A stretch of DNA of 58,623 bases from assembly GCF_017104715.1 (NCBI RefSeq), contig NZ_JAAGPI010000050.1, positions 1 to 58,623 of the forward strand, written 5' to 3'. The notes beneath the pieces were generated by a model. It saw only the letters and a program-made list of their open reading frames with translations, did no database searches and was not told where the DNA came from. The DNA is from Burkholderia sp. Ac-20365 (GTDB lineage Bacteria; Pseudomonadota; Gammaproteobacteria; Burkholderiales; Burkholderiaceae). A program made the translations under genes and the position numbers. Shown here in pieces: positions 1 through 7,921 of this stretch (position 1 is its first letter; every line of letters begins with the position of its first letter).

Positions 1-220
1 CCTTCAGGCCGAAGCGGCTGCCCGCCCACACGCCCGTGACCATCTTGAAGGCCGAGTGGCCGCCTGTAGTCGAACCCAGCGACGTCGAACTCGACTGATA
101 GCCGATGCCGTTATCGATAATGCCGTACAGCGTCACGCTGCTCTGTGCGAATGCGGGCAGCGTGGCCAGCATCGCGGCGCCAGCCAGGGCGGCTTTGACT
201 TCGGGGTAACGTCTTTTCAT
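1..220 (-). CDS. Gram-negative porin, N-terminal part (cut by window edge)
   Basis: The reverse strand from 220 reads as the start of a Burkholderia-type trimeric porin of the outer membrane. A signal peptide of about 25 residues ends in LPAFA and the mature protein opens with SSVTLYGIIDNG, the usual first beta strand of this family. GGATCAGGAG lies directly upstream of the ATG at 218-220. Only about 73 residues are inside the window. Substrate cannot be told from this part; its place downstream of a catabolic operon on the same strand could mean uptake of a related compound, which is inference. Confidence 0.85.
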   Translation of the reverse strand, partial: MKRRYPEVKAALAGAAMLATLPAFAQSSVTLYGIIDNGIGYQSSSTSLGSTTGGHSAFKMVTGVWAGSRFGLK

Positions 221-428
221 CTCCTGATCCTTTTATGTTTAGGTGTTATCGGCGGCGGACAAGCGGGCACAAACACGATGCAAACAGGCACAAGCGTGCG
301 CCGTCGCCGCCGGTGCTGCGGGTCGTACGAAAAGCGTGTGTGTTGCGGGAAAACCGGGTGCTGCGCGGATCGCTAAGGGTAAGTACCACTACATAACCCT
401 TGCGATCCTTCACTGCGTATCGCTGCGT

Positions 429-2321
429 CTAGCCGTTCTTGCGTTGCGCCTGCGCGGCGAGCCTGACGGGCGCATTGACCGCGCCGTATCCGTCATAACT
501 GCCCTTGCGCTGCACGACTTCGAGAAAGAAGCGTCCGTCCATCTGCTCGGTGTACACATGGAAGAATTCGCCGCCCTGCGCGTCCCTGTCGTAGAGGATG
601 TGGGCGTCTTTCATCTGCGTCACGATGCCGTCGGCGAAATCGTATCGTGCTTCAAGGTCATCGTAATAGTTCGACGGGATTCTCAATAGCCGAACGTCGC
701 GTGCGCGCAACTGTTCGACGGCGGCGAAGATATCGTCGGTGACAAATGCCACATGATTCAGCCCGGATCCACGATATGTGTGCAGCGATTGCGCCGTTGA
801 GGTGCGTCCGTCCACCGATGCGTTGAGAACGATTCGCACCGACCCATCGGCGCTGCGCACCGCGCGGCTGCGCACGAGTCCGTAAGGGTCGGGAAGCAGC
901 CATGCCGGTTCGACCTCGAAACCGAATACGGCCTTGAAGTAAAGAACCCATGTATCGAGCGTATCGGCGGGCAGGTCGAGACATACGTGATCGATGCTTT
1001 TCAGCTCGCCCTGCACTGCCTGCTGGCGCGCGCCGTCCTGTGCGGACAGGACAAAGTCGGCTTCATAGAGCGTCGGCTCATCGGGCCGCGCATCGACGAA
1101 GTAATGCAGGCTGCCGTCGGGCGCGCGCACGCCCGGCACGACGCGTTCGTTCGGTCCGACACGGCCCGAAAATGGTGCATACCCGAACGACGTCGCGCGC
1201 TCGAACACACGCGCGGCATCGTCGACCTGAAACGCCGACGCGCACAGCGACAGGCCATGGCGATGGAAGAACTCGCTCGCGAACGAATCGGTCTCCGCGT
1301 TCAGCACGATCGATGCATCGCCTTGCTGATACAGCGTCACGTCTTTCGAGCGATGCTTGCCGGCCGCATGAAAGCCCGCTTCGGCGAAGCGCTGCGCGAG
1401 ACGCGGCACGCTGGTCGAATCGACAGCAAACTCGATGAACTGGAAACCCGAATGCGCAGGCGGCGCAGGCGGCGTGAAGAGCGGCTGGGTCGCCTTCGCG
1501 CCTGAACGCCGGTGTGCGGCCTGCTCTTCGAGGTACAGCAGTGAACGATAACCGTCGGCTGCCGTGGCCGCGGTCGGCGCGGCACGAAAACCGTCGTTGA
1601 AGATTTCCAGCGAGAACGGACCTTCATAACCCGTTGCGAGCACGCGGTCCGCAAAGCCGACGACATCGAGATCGCCCTGCCCCGGAAAACATCGGTAGTG
1701 CCGGCTCCATTCGAGCACGTCCATCTTTTGCAGCGGCGCATCGGCAATCTGCACGAACGCAATCCGGTCGCCGGGAATCCCGGCGATGGGATCGATAGGA
1801 TCGTCGATCGACAGCGTATGGAAGCTGTCGAGTATCACGCCGAGGCTCGGATGATCGACCGCATCGACGAGACGCCATGCGTGACGATACGAATTCACGT
1901 ATTTGCCCCACGCCAGCGCTTCGAAACCGACGCGCACGCCTTCGCGTTCAGCGAGCAACGCAAGCTGGCCGAGCTGATCGATTATCAGTGCATCGTCTGC
2001 GATCACGTTTGCATTGACGTTGCTGCACACGAGCACGAGATCCGTGCCGAGTTCGTGCATCAGTTCGAACTTGCGTTGCGCGCGGTTCAGGTTCTGCGCG
2101 AGCCGCTCTTTCGACACGCCTTCGAAATCGCGGAACGGCTGGAACAGCGTGATCTTCAGGCCGAGATCGTCGCAACGCTTGCGGATGTCGGCGGGCGAGC
2201 CGTCGAAATACAGCAGATCGTTTTCGAAGATCTCGACACCGTCGAAACCGGCCGCGCGAATGGCAGCGAGCTTTTCGACGAGCGTGCCGCTAACCGACAC
2301 GGTGGCAATGGAGCGAAGCAT
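429..2321 (-). CDS. quiC: QuiC-like 3-dehydroshikimate dehydratase fused to HPPD-like domain
   Basis: A 630-residue protein of two parts. The N-terminal half (about 1-290) is a xylose-isomerase-like TIM barrel with the expected metal-ligand segments GFEALAW, LDSFH and a late LEIFND. The C-terminal half has two glyoxalase/4-hydroxyphenylpyruvate dioxygenase-like segments with DHVCLDL, GLNHVAF and FFLEVVQR supplying H, H and E ligands. This fusion is known from Pseudomonas QuiC1, which turns 3-dehydroshikimate into protocatechuate. The start chosen is the ATG at 2319-2321 (MLRSIATV); the open frame continues upstream into the next gene, which is not coding in that frame. It lies 23 bp after the BKACE gene, so the two are probably one operon. 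Annotators may call it a sugar phosphate isomerase/HPPD fusion. Confidence 0.85.
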   Translation of the reverse strand: MLRSIATVSVSGTLVEKLAAIRAAGFDGVEIFENDLLYFDGSPADIRKRCDDLGLKITLFQPFRDFEGVSKERLAQNLNRAQRKFELMHELGTDLVLVCSNVNANVIADDALIIDQLGQLALLAEREGVRVGFEALAWGKYVNSYRHAWRLVDAVDHPSLGVILDSFHTLSIDDPIDPIAGIPGDRIAFVQIADAPLQKMDVLEWSRHYRCFPGQGDLDVVGFADRVLATGYEGPFSLEIFNDGFRAAPTAATAADGYRSLLYLEEQAAHRRSGAKATQPLFTPPAPPAHSGFQFIEFAVDSTSVPRLAQRFAEAGFHAAGKHRSKDVTLYQQGDASIVLNAETDSFASEFFHRHGLSLCASAFQVDDAARVFERATSFGYAPFSGRVGPNERVVPGVRAPDGSLHYFVDARPDEPTLYEADFVLSAQDGARQQAVQGELKSIDHVCLDLPADTLDTWVLYFKAVFGFEVEPAWLLPDPYGLVRSRAVRSADGSVRIVLNASVDGRTSTAQSLHTYRGSGLNHVAFVTDDIFAAVEQLRARDVRLLRIPSNYYDDLEARYDFADGIVTQMKDAHILYDRDAQGGEFFHVYTEQMDGRFFLEVVQRKGSYDGYGAVNAPVRLAAQAQRKNG

Positions 2322-2344
2322 AGTCTGGCTCGAATGAAAGAACG

Positions 2345-3193
2345 TTACTGCGCAGCGGGCTTGAGCGCCAGCAGCTCGCGCGCCTCTTTCGCCGTCGCGA
2401 CGGGACGGCCATATTCGCCGCACAGCTTCGCGACGCGCTCCACCAGTTGCGCATTGCTTTTCGCGAGCGTGTCCTTGTCCCAGCGCACGTTGTCTTCGAG
2501 GCCCGTGCGGCAATGGCCGCCCAGTTCGAGCGTCCAGTGGTTCACTTCGAGCTGATGCCTGCCGATGCCTGCCGCCGTCCACGTCGCGCTCGGCAGCAGC
2601 TTCTGCAGTTGCGCGACTTCAAATTCGAGAATCTCGCGGCGCGCAGGCAGCGCGTTCTTCACGCCCATCACGAATTGCACGTGCACGGGCTCTTTCAGCA
2701 GACCTTGCTGAACGAGATCGACGGTGCTGTAAAGCATCGCCAGATCGAAGATTTCGATTTCGGGCTTGACGTCGTGATCGAGCATCGTCTGCGCGAGCGT
2801 GCGCACGAAATCGGGCGGGTTCTCATAGACGGTGGTCGGGAAATTTACCGAGCCCGTTGCCAGCGACGCCATGTCGGGCCGCAGATCGAGCATCGCGCCG
2901 CGCTGCTCGAACGAGCGCCCGCGGCCGCCCGTCGAAAACTGGATGATGATGTCCGGGCAATGCTTGCGGATGCCTTCCTGCAGCAACGCGAAGCTGTTTC
3001 GATCGGAACTCGAACGCTCTTCCTCGTCGCGCACGTGCAGGTGCACGAGCGTCGCGCCAGCCTCATAGGCTTCATGCGTGCTTTCGACCTGCTCGGGGAT
3101 CGAGATCGGCACGGCCGGGTTGTCCTTCTTGCGCGGCACGGAGCCCGTGATGGCGACGGAGATGATGCAAGGCTGATTCGTGGGGTGAGTCAT
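2345..3193 (-). CDS. BKACE family (3-keto-5-aminohexanoate cleavage enzyme-like) protein
   Basis: A 282-residue protein starting MTHPTNQPCIISVAITG. It carries the family's metal-binding segment HLHVRD near residue 50, the SFEQRGAM region, and a late GIGRHQLEVN, all typical of the BKACE (DUF849) TIM-barrel enzymes that cleave beta-keto acids with acetyl-CoA. The ATG at 3191-3193 is preferred over the upstream in-frame ATG because similarity begins there; AAAGG precedes it. First gene of a two-gene operon with the QuiC-like gene, divergent from an IclR regulator. The exact beta-keto acid cannot be told from sequence; members act on substrates as different as dehydrocarnitine and 3-keto-5-aminohexanoate. 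Confidence 0.88.
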   Translation of the reverse strand: MTHPTNQPCIISVAITGSVPRKKDNPAVPISIPEQVESTHEAYEAGATLVHLHVRDEEERSSSDRNSFALLQEGIRKHCPDIIIQFSTGGRGRSFEQRGAMLDLRPDMASLATGSVNFPTTVYENPPDFVRTLAQTMLDHDVKPEIEIFDLAMLYSTVDLVQQGLLKEPVHVQFVMGVKNALPARREILEFEVAQLQKLLPSATWTAAGIGRHQLEVNHWTLELGGHCRTGLEDNVRWDKDTLAKSNAQLVERVAKLCGEYGRPVATAKEARELLALKPAAQ

Positions 3194-3346
3194 GGCAGAA
3201 CCTTTGTCGATGAAACCTGTGCTGCTGAGCGACGCATTCGATATGCCCATGCCGTGTGCTGCGTGGCGTGACGCGAGGTGGCGTCGAGGTGGCTCAAGAA
3301 TAGGCAAGCGTCGTGGGGTGAGCAATGCTCCTGGAGATGAAAACGT

Positions 3347-3378
3347 GCGTTAATCGCACGTTTATGTGCGATTAACGC
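3347..3378. promoter_or_regulatory. Palindromic operator between the BKACE-quiC operon and the IclR gene
   Basis: Perfect inverted repeat: GCGTTAATCGCA at 3347-3358 and TGCGATTAACGC at 3367-3378, 8 bp apart. The left half is itself nearly symmetric (CGTGCG-N5-CGCACG at 3344-3360). IclR proteins bind palindromes in divergent intergenic regions and usually sit beside their targets, so this is the likely site for the regulator encoded at 3589. The rest of the 395-bp gap (3194-3588) shows no ORF and no clear promoter hexamers. Confidence 0.75.
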
Positions 3379-3588
3379 GCGCTTCGCGGGTTTGCACCAG
3401 GCTGGCCGTTGCGGCGCCGACACAGTGTCGGCAAGGTTTTGCCCGTGATTCGTGGTGGTCGGAGGCAGCGTTTCGGGGCAGGTGTCGCCCTCAATCGTGC
3501 TTGCAGGTCGCGATCAACAAACGCCCGGTCGTGAGCGATAATCGCGCGTACCGATACGTTAGCCGCGCAAAATCAGGGAGCGATAGCC

Positions 3589-4359
3589 ATGAACCGACCG
3601 CCATTGGACAAACGCGACTGGATCGCCGGGCTCGAAAAAGGCCTTGCGATTCTCGAGTCGTTCGACAGCGAGCATGCCCGCCTCACGCCGAGCCAGGCCG
3701 CGCAACTGACGGGCATGACGCGCACGGCCGCGCGCCGCTATCTGCTCACGCTCGAACATCTCGGCTACGTGCAGGGCGACGGCAAGCTGTATGGCCTGAC
3801 GCCGCGCGTGCTGCGCGTCGGCTGGTCGTATTTCGATTCCGCGCGTTTGCCGAAAACGGTGCAGCCGTATCTGCAGCAGTTGAGCGCGAGCATCAACGAG
3901 TCGGTGTATGTGAGCGTGCTCGACGACTGGGAACTGGTGTTCATTGCGCGCAATGGCACGTCGCGCGTGATGACGACGGGTTTCGTGCTCGGCGCGCGCG
4001 TGCCCGCCCCGCTCACCTCGCCCGGCGTCGTGCTGCTCGCTTATCACCGCGATCAGGACGCCATGCGGACGTGGCTCAACGACACCGCCCTTGCGCCCTT
4101 CACGCCTCACACCGTGACGAACAAGACGGGCCTGCTGGAGAAAGTCCGCCGCGCGCAGGCAGACGGTTTCGCCGTGATCGAGCAGCAACTCGACATCGGC
4201 GTGCGCGGCGTAGCCGTGCCGATGAAGAACCGCCACGGCGAGGTCGTCGCGGCGCTCAGCACGAACATGCCGATGGGCAAGGAGACCTCGGAAGCGGCCC
4301 TCAATCGCGTGCTGCGGCCGTTGCAGGAGTCGGCGCTCGCGATGCTCAACGTGCTGTAG
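3589..4359 (+). CDS. IclR family transcriptional regulator
   Basis: A 256-residue IclR regulator. An N-terminal winged helix-turn-helix (about 10-75) includes GLEKGLAILESF and the TPSQAAQLTGMTRTAARRYL recognition region; the rest is the IclR effector-binding domain, with GARVPAPLTSPGVVLLA and GVRGVAVPM. TSPG replaces the common TASG motif. AGGGAG precedes the ATG. It resembles the PcaR/PobR branch that controls aromatic-acid catabolism, which fits the divergent QuiC-like gene whose product leads to protocatechuate. It probably controls that operon and itself through the palindrome at 3347-3378; effector unknown. Confidence 0.9.
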   Translation: MNRPPLDKRDWIAGLEKGLAILESFDSEHARLTPSQAAQLTGMTRTAARRYLLTLEHLGYVQGDGKLYGLTPRVLRVGWSYFDSARLPKTVQPYLQQLSASINESVYVSVLDDWELVFIARNGTSRVMTTGFVLGARVPAPLTSPGVVLLAYHRDQDAMRTWLNDTALAPFTPHTVTNKTGLLEKVRRAQADGFAVIEQQLDIGVRGVAVPMKNRHGEVVAALSTNMPMGKETSEAALNRVLRPLQESALAMLNVL

Positions 4360-4412
4360 CGCGACCGCCGCTACGACCTATAGTGAATGGGTAGCGGACG
4401 TGGGAGCGAATC

Positions 4413-5084
4413 ATGCACCGCCGATTTGCGGATCGCGCCGACGCGGGCCGGGCGCTCGCCCATCAACTGAAGCAATACGCGCAACGCAGCGATGTCGTCG
4501 TGCTCGGCTTGCCGCGCGGTGGCGTACCCGTTGCGTATGAAGTCGCGCGCGCACTCGGCGCGCCGCTCGACGTGCTCGTCGTGCGCAAGCTCGGCGTGCC
4601 GTGGCAATGCGAACTGGCGATGGGCGCGATCGCATCGGGCGACGCGCTGTATGTGGATGACGAACTGATGCGCGACACGGGCGTGTCGCAGCCAGAATTC
4701 GAACGCGTGCTTGCGGATGAAAAAGCGCAACTCACGCGACGCGAGGCGCTGTTTCGCGATCCGCAGCGTGCCAGCATCGACGTGGCGGGTCGCATCGCCA
4801 TCATCGTCGACGACGGACTGGCGACGGGCGCGTCGATGAAAGTGGCCGCGCGCGCATTGCGCGCCCGCCATCCGGCGAAGCTGGTGGCCGCATTGCCCGT
4901 CGCGCCGTTTGATGCCGCCTTGCGCATCGGCGACGACGTCGACGAATTCGTCTGCGTCGCGGCTCCCGAGCTTTTCTTCAGCGTCAGCCAGTTCTATTCG
5001 GACTTCAGCGAAACCACCGACGACGAGGTGCGCGCAATACTCGCACGCGCATCCCCGGCCAGCGGGCCCGCTTCGTTGGGATGA
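4413..5084 (+). CDS. Phosphoribosyltransferase-domain protein
   Basis: A 223-residue type I phosphoribosyltransferase fold. The PRPP-binding signature IIVDDGLATGAS falls near residues 130-141, and the N-terminal LGLPRGGVPVAYEVA and VRKLGVPWQCELAMGAI are typical of the stand-alone bacterial family that is often annotated only as phosphoribosyltransferase. GGGAG precedes the ATG. It converges on galU at 5158. Substrate unknown; it may not be a nucleobase salvage enzyme. In the cepacia complex the bce-II cluster has an acyltransferase (bceU) next to bceT; here this gene occupies the neighbouring place. Confidence 0.85.
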   Translation: MHRRFADRADAGRALAHQLKQYAQRSDVVVLGLPRGGVPVAYEVARALGAPLDVLVVRKLGVPWQCELAMGAIASGDALYVDDELMRDTGVSQPEFERVLADEKAQLTRREALFRDPQRASIDVAGRIAIIVDDGLATGASMKVAARALRARHPAKLVAALPVAPFDAALRIGDDVDEFVCVAAPELFFSVSQFYSDFSETTDDEVRAILARASPASGPASLG

Positions 5085-5157
5085 CGCGCGCGCTTGCGCC
5101 GATCGACCTGCAGCGCGACGGCGGGTAGACGCGCCGTCGTTGCCGCAGGCGTTGCTT

Positions 5158-6051
5158 TCAGGCGGCGGCAGCGGTCAGATGCAAGGGCAGATAGCTTTGC
5201 AGATAGTCTTCGAACTCCGCGCGCACTTCCGGATGACGCAGCGCGAATTCGACGGTCGCCTTCAGATAGCCGAGCTTGCTGCCGCAATCGAAGCGCGTGC
5301 CGAAGTAGCGATACGCGAGCACCTGCTCTTCCGTCAGCAGCGACTGCAACGCATCCGTGAGCTGAAATTCACCGCCCGCGCCCGGCTTCAATGCGCGAAT
5401 GTGCTTGAAGATGGTCGGCATCAGCACATAGCGGCCGACTACGCCGAGATTCGACGGCGCCTTGTCGGGTGCCGGCTTCTCGACGATACCCGACAGCTTG
5501 ATCACGTCTTCTTCCCACTCCTTGCCGTCGACCACGCCATACGAACGGCTCGCTTCGCGCGCGATCGTTTCGACGCCCACCACGGAGCTGTGATAGTGGT
5601 TGAACACGTCGACGAGCTGCTTCATCACGGGCTTTTCGCTGTGCAGCAGGTCGTCGGCGAGAATCACGGCGAACGGGCTGTCGCCGACCAGCTTTTCTGC
5701 GCACAGCACGGCGTGGCCGAGACCGAGCGCTTCAGCCTGGCGCACATAGAAGCAGTCGACGTTCGACGGCTTGATGCTGCGCACGAGCTCGAGCAGTTGT
5801 TCCTTGCCGCGTGCTTCGAGTTCTGCCTCGATTTCATAGGACTTGTCGAAGTGATCTTCGATCGCGCGCTTGCTGCGGCCCGTGACGAAGATCATTTCGG
5901 TGATGCCTGCCGCGATCGCTTCTTCGACCGCGTACTGGATCAGCGGTTTATCGACGATGGGCAGCATTTCTTTTGGGCTCGCCTTCGTGGCGGGCAGAAA
6001 ACGTGTGCCGAGGCCCGCTACAGGAAAGACGGCTTTGGTGACTTTCAGCAT
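5158..6051 (-). CDS. galU: UTP-glucose-1-phosphate uridylyltransferase (GalU, BceT-like)
   Basis: A 297-residue enzyme making UDP-glucose from UTP and glucose-1-phosphate, the precursor for UDP-glucuronate and for the first sugar of the exopolysaccharide. Nucleotide-binding motif GLGTRFLPATKASPKEMLP follows MLKVTKAVFPVA; later VDKPLIQYAVEEA, ILADDLL and FDCGSKLGYL are standard. Start at the ATG at 6049-6051 fits the family; a GTG 15 bases upstream is also in frame. Position at the outer end of the bce-II-like block matches bceT of the cepacia complex. A second galU elsewhere in the genome is likely, so this copy may be EPS-dedicated (inference). Confidence 0.93.
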   Translation of the reverse strand: MLKVTKAVFPVAGLGTRFLPATKASPKEMLPIVDKPLIQYAVEEAIAAGITEMIFVTGRSKRAIEDHFDKSYEIEAELEARGKEQLLELVRSIKPSNVDCFYVRQAEALGLGHAVLCAEKLVGDSPFAVILADDLLHSEKPVMKQLVDVFNHYHSSVVGVETIAREASRSYGVVDGKEWEEDVIKLSGIVEKPAPDKAPSNLGVVGRYVLMPTIFKHIRALKPGAGGEFQLTDALQSLLTEEQVLAYRYFGTRFDCGSKLGYLKATVEFALRHPEVRAEFEDYLQSYLPLHLTAAAA

Positions 6052-6311
6052 GGTATGCATTTCCACTCGGTTTGATTGAATGTATGCAATCGCCGTGAGA
6101 GGCGGCGCATTGTCGTGCTGGAAAAGAGACTAGCGCAAAATTATCTGAAATAAGCACTCGAACGAGTGTGGAAATTAATTCAAATTGTTCTTCCAGCGAT
6201 GCACGACGTCATTTGAAATGCATGTGGAAAGAATGACGCGCGCCAATCATGCGCAACGTCGCATTGCGTAAATCTTGCCGTGATGGCGAGACGGGCGTGG
6301 CCCGTGCCCTG
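6052..6311. other. AT-rich upstream region of galU
   Basis: Part of the 645-bp divergent gap between galU and bceS, clearly richer in A+T than the genes. It contains runs such as AAATTAATTC near 6172-6181. No coding pattern is seen. Probably carries the galU promoter, but no hexamer pair convincing enough to place it. Confidence 0.4.
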
Positions 6312-6455
6312 TTACTCGTGTTCTTCGAACTGCGGCATCTTTTCCGGATTCATGCGGATACGGCTGATCGGCTCGTTGCGCAAGGCTTCCCGATATGCGG
6401 ACACGGCGACGAGTAGCAGCAGCACGGCGACGCCGGCGATCAAATGCAGGTTCAT
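6312..6455 (-). CDS. Small single-pass membrane protein, 47 residues
   Basis: A 48-codon reading frame on the minus strand, too short for usual gene callers. It starts MNLHLIAGVAVLLLLVAVSA, a convincing transmembrane helix, then a charged tail YREALRNEPISRIRMNPEKM ending PQFEEHE. AGGGG sits 6 bases before the ATG. The rest of the surrounding gap is AT-rich, while this frame keeps GC-rich third positions, which supports coding. It precedes galU on the same strand with 260 bp between. I do not recognise a family; function unknown. Confidence 0.6.
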   Translation of the reverse strand: MNLHLIAGVAVLLLLVAVSAYREALRNEPISRIRMNPEKMPQFEEHE

Positions 6456-6696
6456 GACCCCACCCCTGTCAAAAGTTTTTCCCCGCATCAACCTAACATG
6501 AAAAAATCGTCAAATAATTCAGATGTCTATTGGGATTTCATCGATCACGGATAATTCAATCCGAATACGGTCAATTAAATAATTCCAAACATTTCTTGTC
6601 GATTTTTTGTGTGCCCGTTCACCTAGGATACGCAAGCGGGCGTGCCGCGTGTTCCATGCTGCGCGCCGATCAGTCATCTACGGAGAAGGACCGCGC
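6456..6696. promoter_or_regulatory. AT-rich region upstream of bceS
   Basis: About 240 bases rich in A+T with AATAATTC at 6513-6520 and 6578-6585 and GATAATTC at 6550-6557. Similar octamers appear in the other two AT-rich exopolysaccharide gaps. It must hold the bceS promoter; the octamers may be regulator sites or only a consequence of base composition. Confidence 0.35.
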
Positions 6697-7875
6697 ATGA
6701 GCGATACAGCACTGGACGCCACTGGCTCGTCCCTGTCCTTTGGGCGGGCGGCGCGCAGCGACGCGAAGGTCGCCGACAAGGAACACGTCATCGATGCGAT
6801 GCGAGGCTTTGCCGCGTTGCTGGTGGCTTATTTTCATTGCCGCCAGGTTGAATGGGTGGGAATGCAGAGCTTTCACCACGTGGCCGGCAAGTCATTCGAT
6901 CTGAATACGATCGTGGCGTACCTGACGCTGCCGATTGCATGGGGCTCCGCGGGTGTGCCGATTTTTTTTGTCATCAGCGGGTATTGCATTCATCGTAGCG
7001 CGGCGCAGCGGCTGGCGAAGAATCCGGCTTACCGGCTGGACGCGATGAATTTCTGGGCGCGGCGGTTTGCGCGCATTTATCCCGTGCTGTTTGCTGCTTT
7101 GTTGCTGACACTGGCGCTCGACTGGACGAGCCTGCACTTTCCGCCCGTCAATCACAAGATTCTCGATATTGGGCCGCAGGCTTTTCTCGTCAATCTGTTT
7201 TCGCTGCAGGGCGTGGCGGGCAAGACATATGGTTCCAACGGCGCGTTGTGGACGCTTTCGCTGGAAGTGCAGTTTTATGTGGTTTATCCGCTGCTGTTTG
7301 CGCTGCGCCGCCGGCTAGGGATGATGCCTGTGCTTGGGCTCGTGCTGCTCGTCAATGTTGCGTCGGTTTTTGTGTTTGAACGCCATGATCTGCAGTTTTT
7401 TACGTCGTTCTGGTTTTCGTGGACGCTTGGGGCGTGGATCGCTGAAATGCAGGTCGCGCGTGATGAGCGTTCTTCTTCGCGACGCGGTATGGCCTGGCTG
7501 ATGTATGGCGCGGCTCTTTTGCTGACGGCGCTTGGCTGTGCCGCGTTTCATTTTGGCCAGTATCTGGCGTTTCAGTTTTGGGCGCTTGGGTTTGCATGCT
7601 ATCTGGCTCAGGCACTGAAGAGCCGGCGTCATGGCGATACGCCTTTGATTCGCCTCATGTCCCGATTCGGTGATTTCAGCTTTTCGCTGTATTCGATTCA
7701 TCTGCCGATTTTTGTCCTCCTTTCGTCGGTGTTTTTCCGGTCCGCTTTGCAGGTGTCTATTTTGCCTAGCTTCGGGTTTTTGCTTGTTGCTGTGGCGGTT
7801 GCGTGGGTTTTTTATCGGTGTGTTGAGTTGCCGGCTATGAAGTGGTCGGCGGCTTTGAAGCCTCAGCGGCGGTAA
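6697..7875 (+). CDS. bceS: Acyltransferase 3 family membrane protein (BceS-like)
   Basis: A 392-residue integral membrane O-acyltransferase of the OafA/YrhL group, with about ten hydrophobic segments. Motifs: IDAMRGFAALLVAYFH near the start, IFFVISGYCIHRS, the LWTLSLEVQFYVVYP block, and a late FSFSLYSIHLPIF. It probably O-acetylates the exopolysaccharide repeat at the inner membrane. GGAGAAGGA precedes the ATG at 6697; the longer frame upstream is not needed. From about 6960 the gene uses many TTT and T-ending codons, unlike its GC-rich neighbours, which may mark separate acquisition. In the cepacia complex bceS lies between bceR and bceT, as here. Confidence 0.85.
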   Translation: MSDTALDATGSSLSFGRAARSDAKVADKEHVIDAMRGFAALLVAYFHCRQVEWVGMQSFHHVAGKSFDLNTIVAYLTLPIAWGSAGVPIFFVISGYCIHRSAAQRLAKNPAYRLDAMNFWARRFARIYPVLFAALLLTLALDWTSLHFPPVNHKILDIGPQAFLVNLFSLQGVAGKTYGSNGALWTLSLEVQFYVVYPLLFALRRRLGMMPVLGLVLLVNVASVFVFERHDLQFFTSFWFSWTLGAWIAEMQVARDERSSSRRGMAWLMYGAALLLTALGCAAFHFGQYLAFQFWALGFACYLAQALKSRRHGDTPLIRLMSRFGDFSFSLYSIHLPIFVLLSSVFFRSALQVSILPSFGFLLVAVAVAWVFYRCVELPAMKWSAALKPQRR

Positions 7876-7876
7876 T

Positions 7877-7914
7877 GGTTTGGTTTTGGTTTGGTTTTGG
7901 TTTGGTTTTGGTTT
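7877..7914 (+). repeat. 11-bp tandem repeat (GGTTTGGTTTT), about 3.5 copies
   Basis: Directly after the bceS stop codon the unit GGTTTGGTTTT repeats at 7877, 7888 and 7899 with a partial fourth copy. Eight GG pairs could form a two-tier G-quadruplex on this strand. No ORF of interest. Confidence 0.85.
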
Positions 7915-7921
7915 GCTTGTG

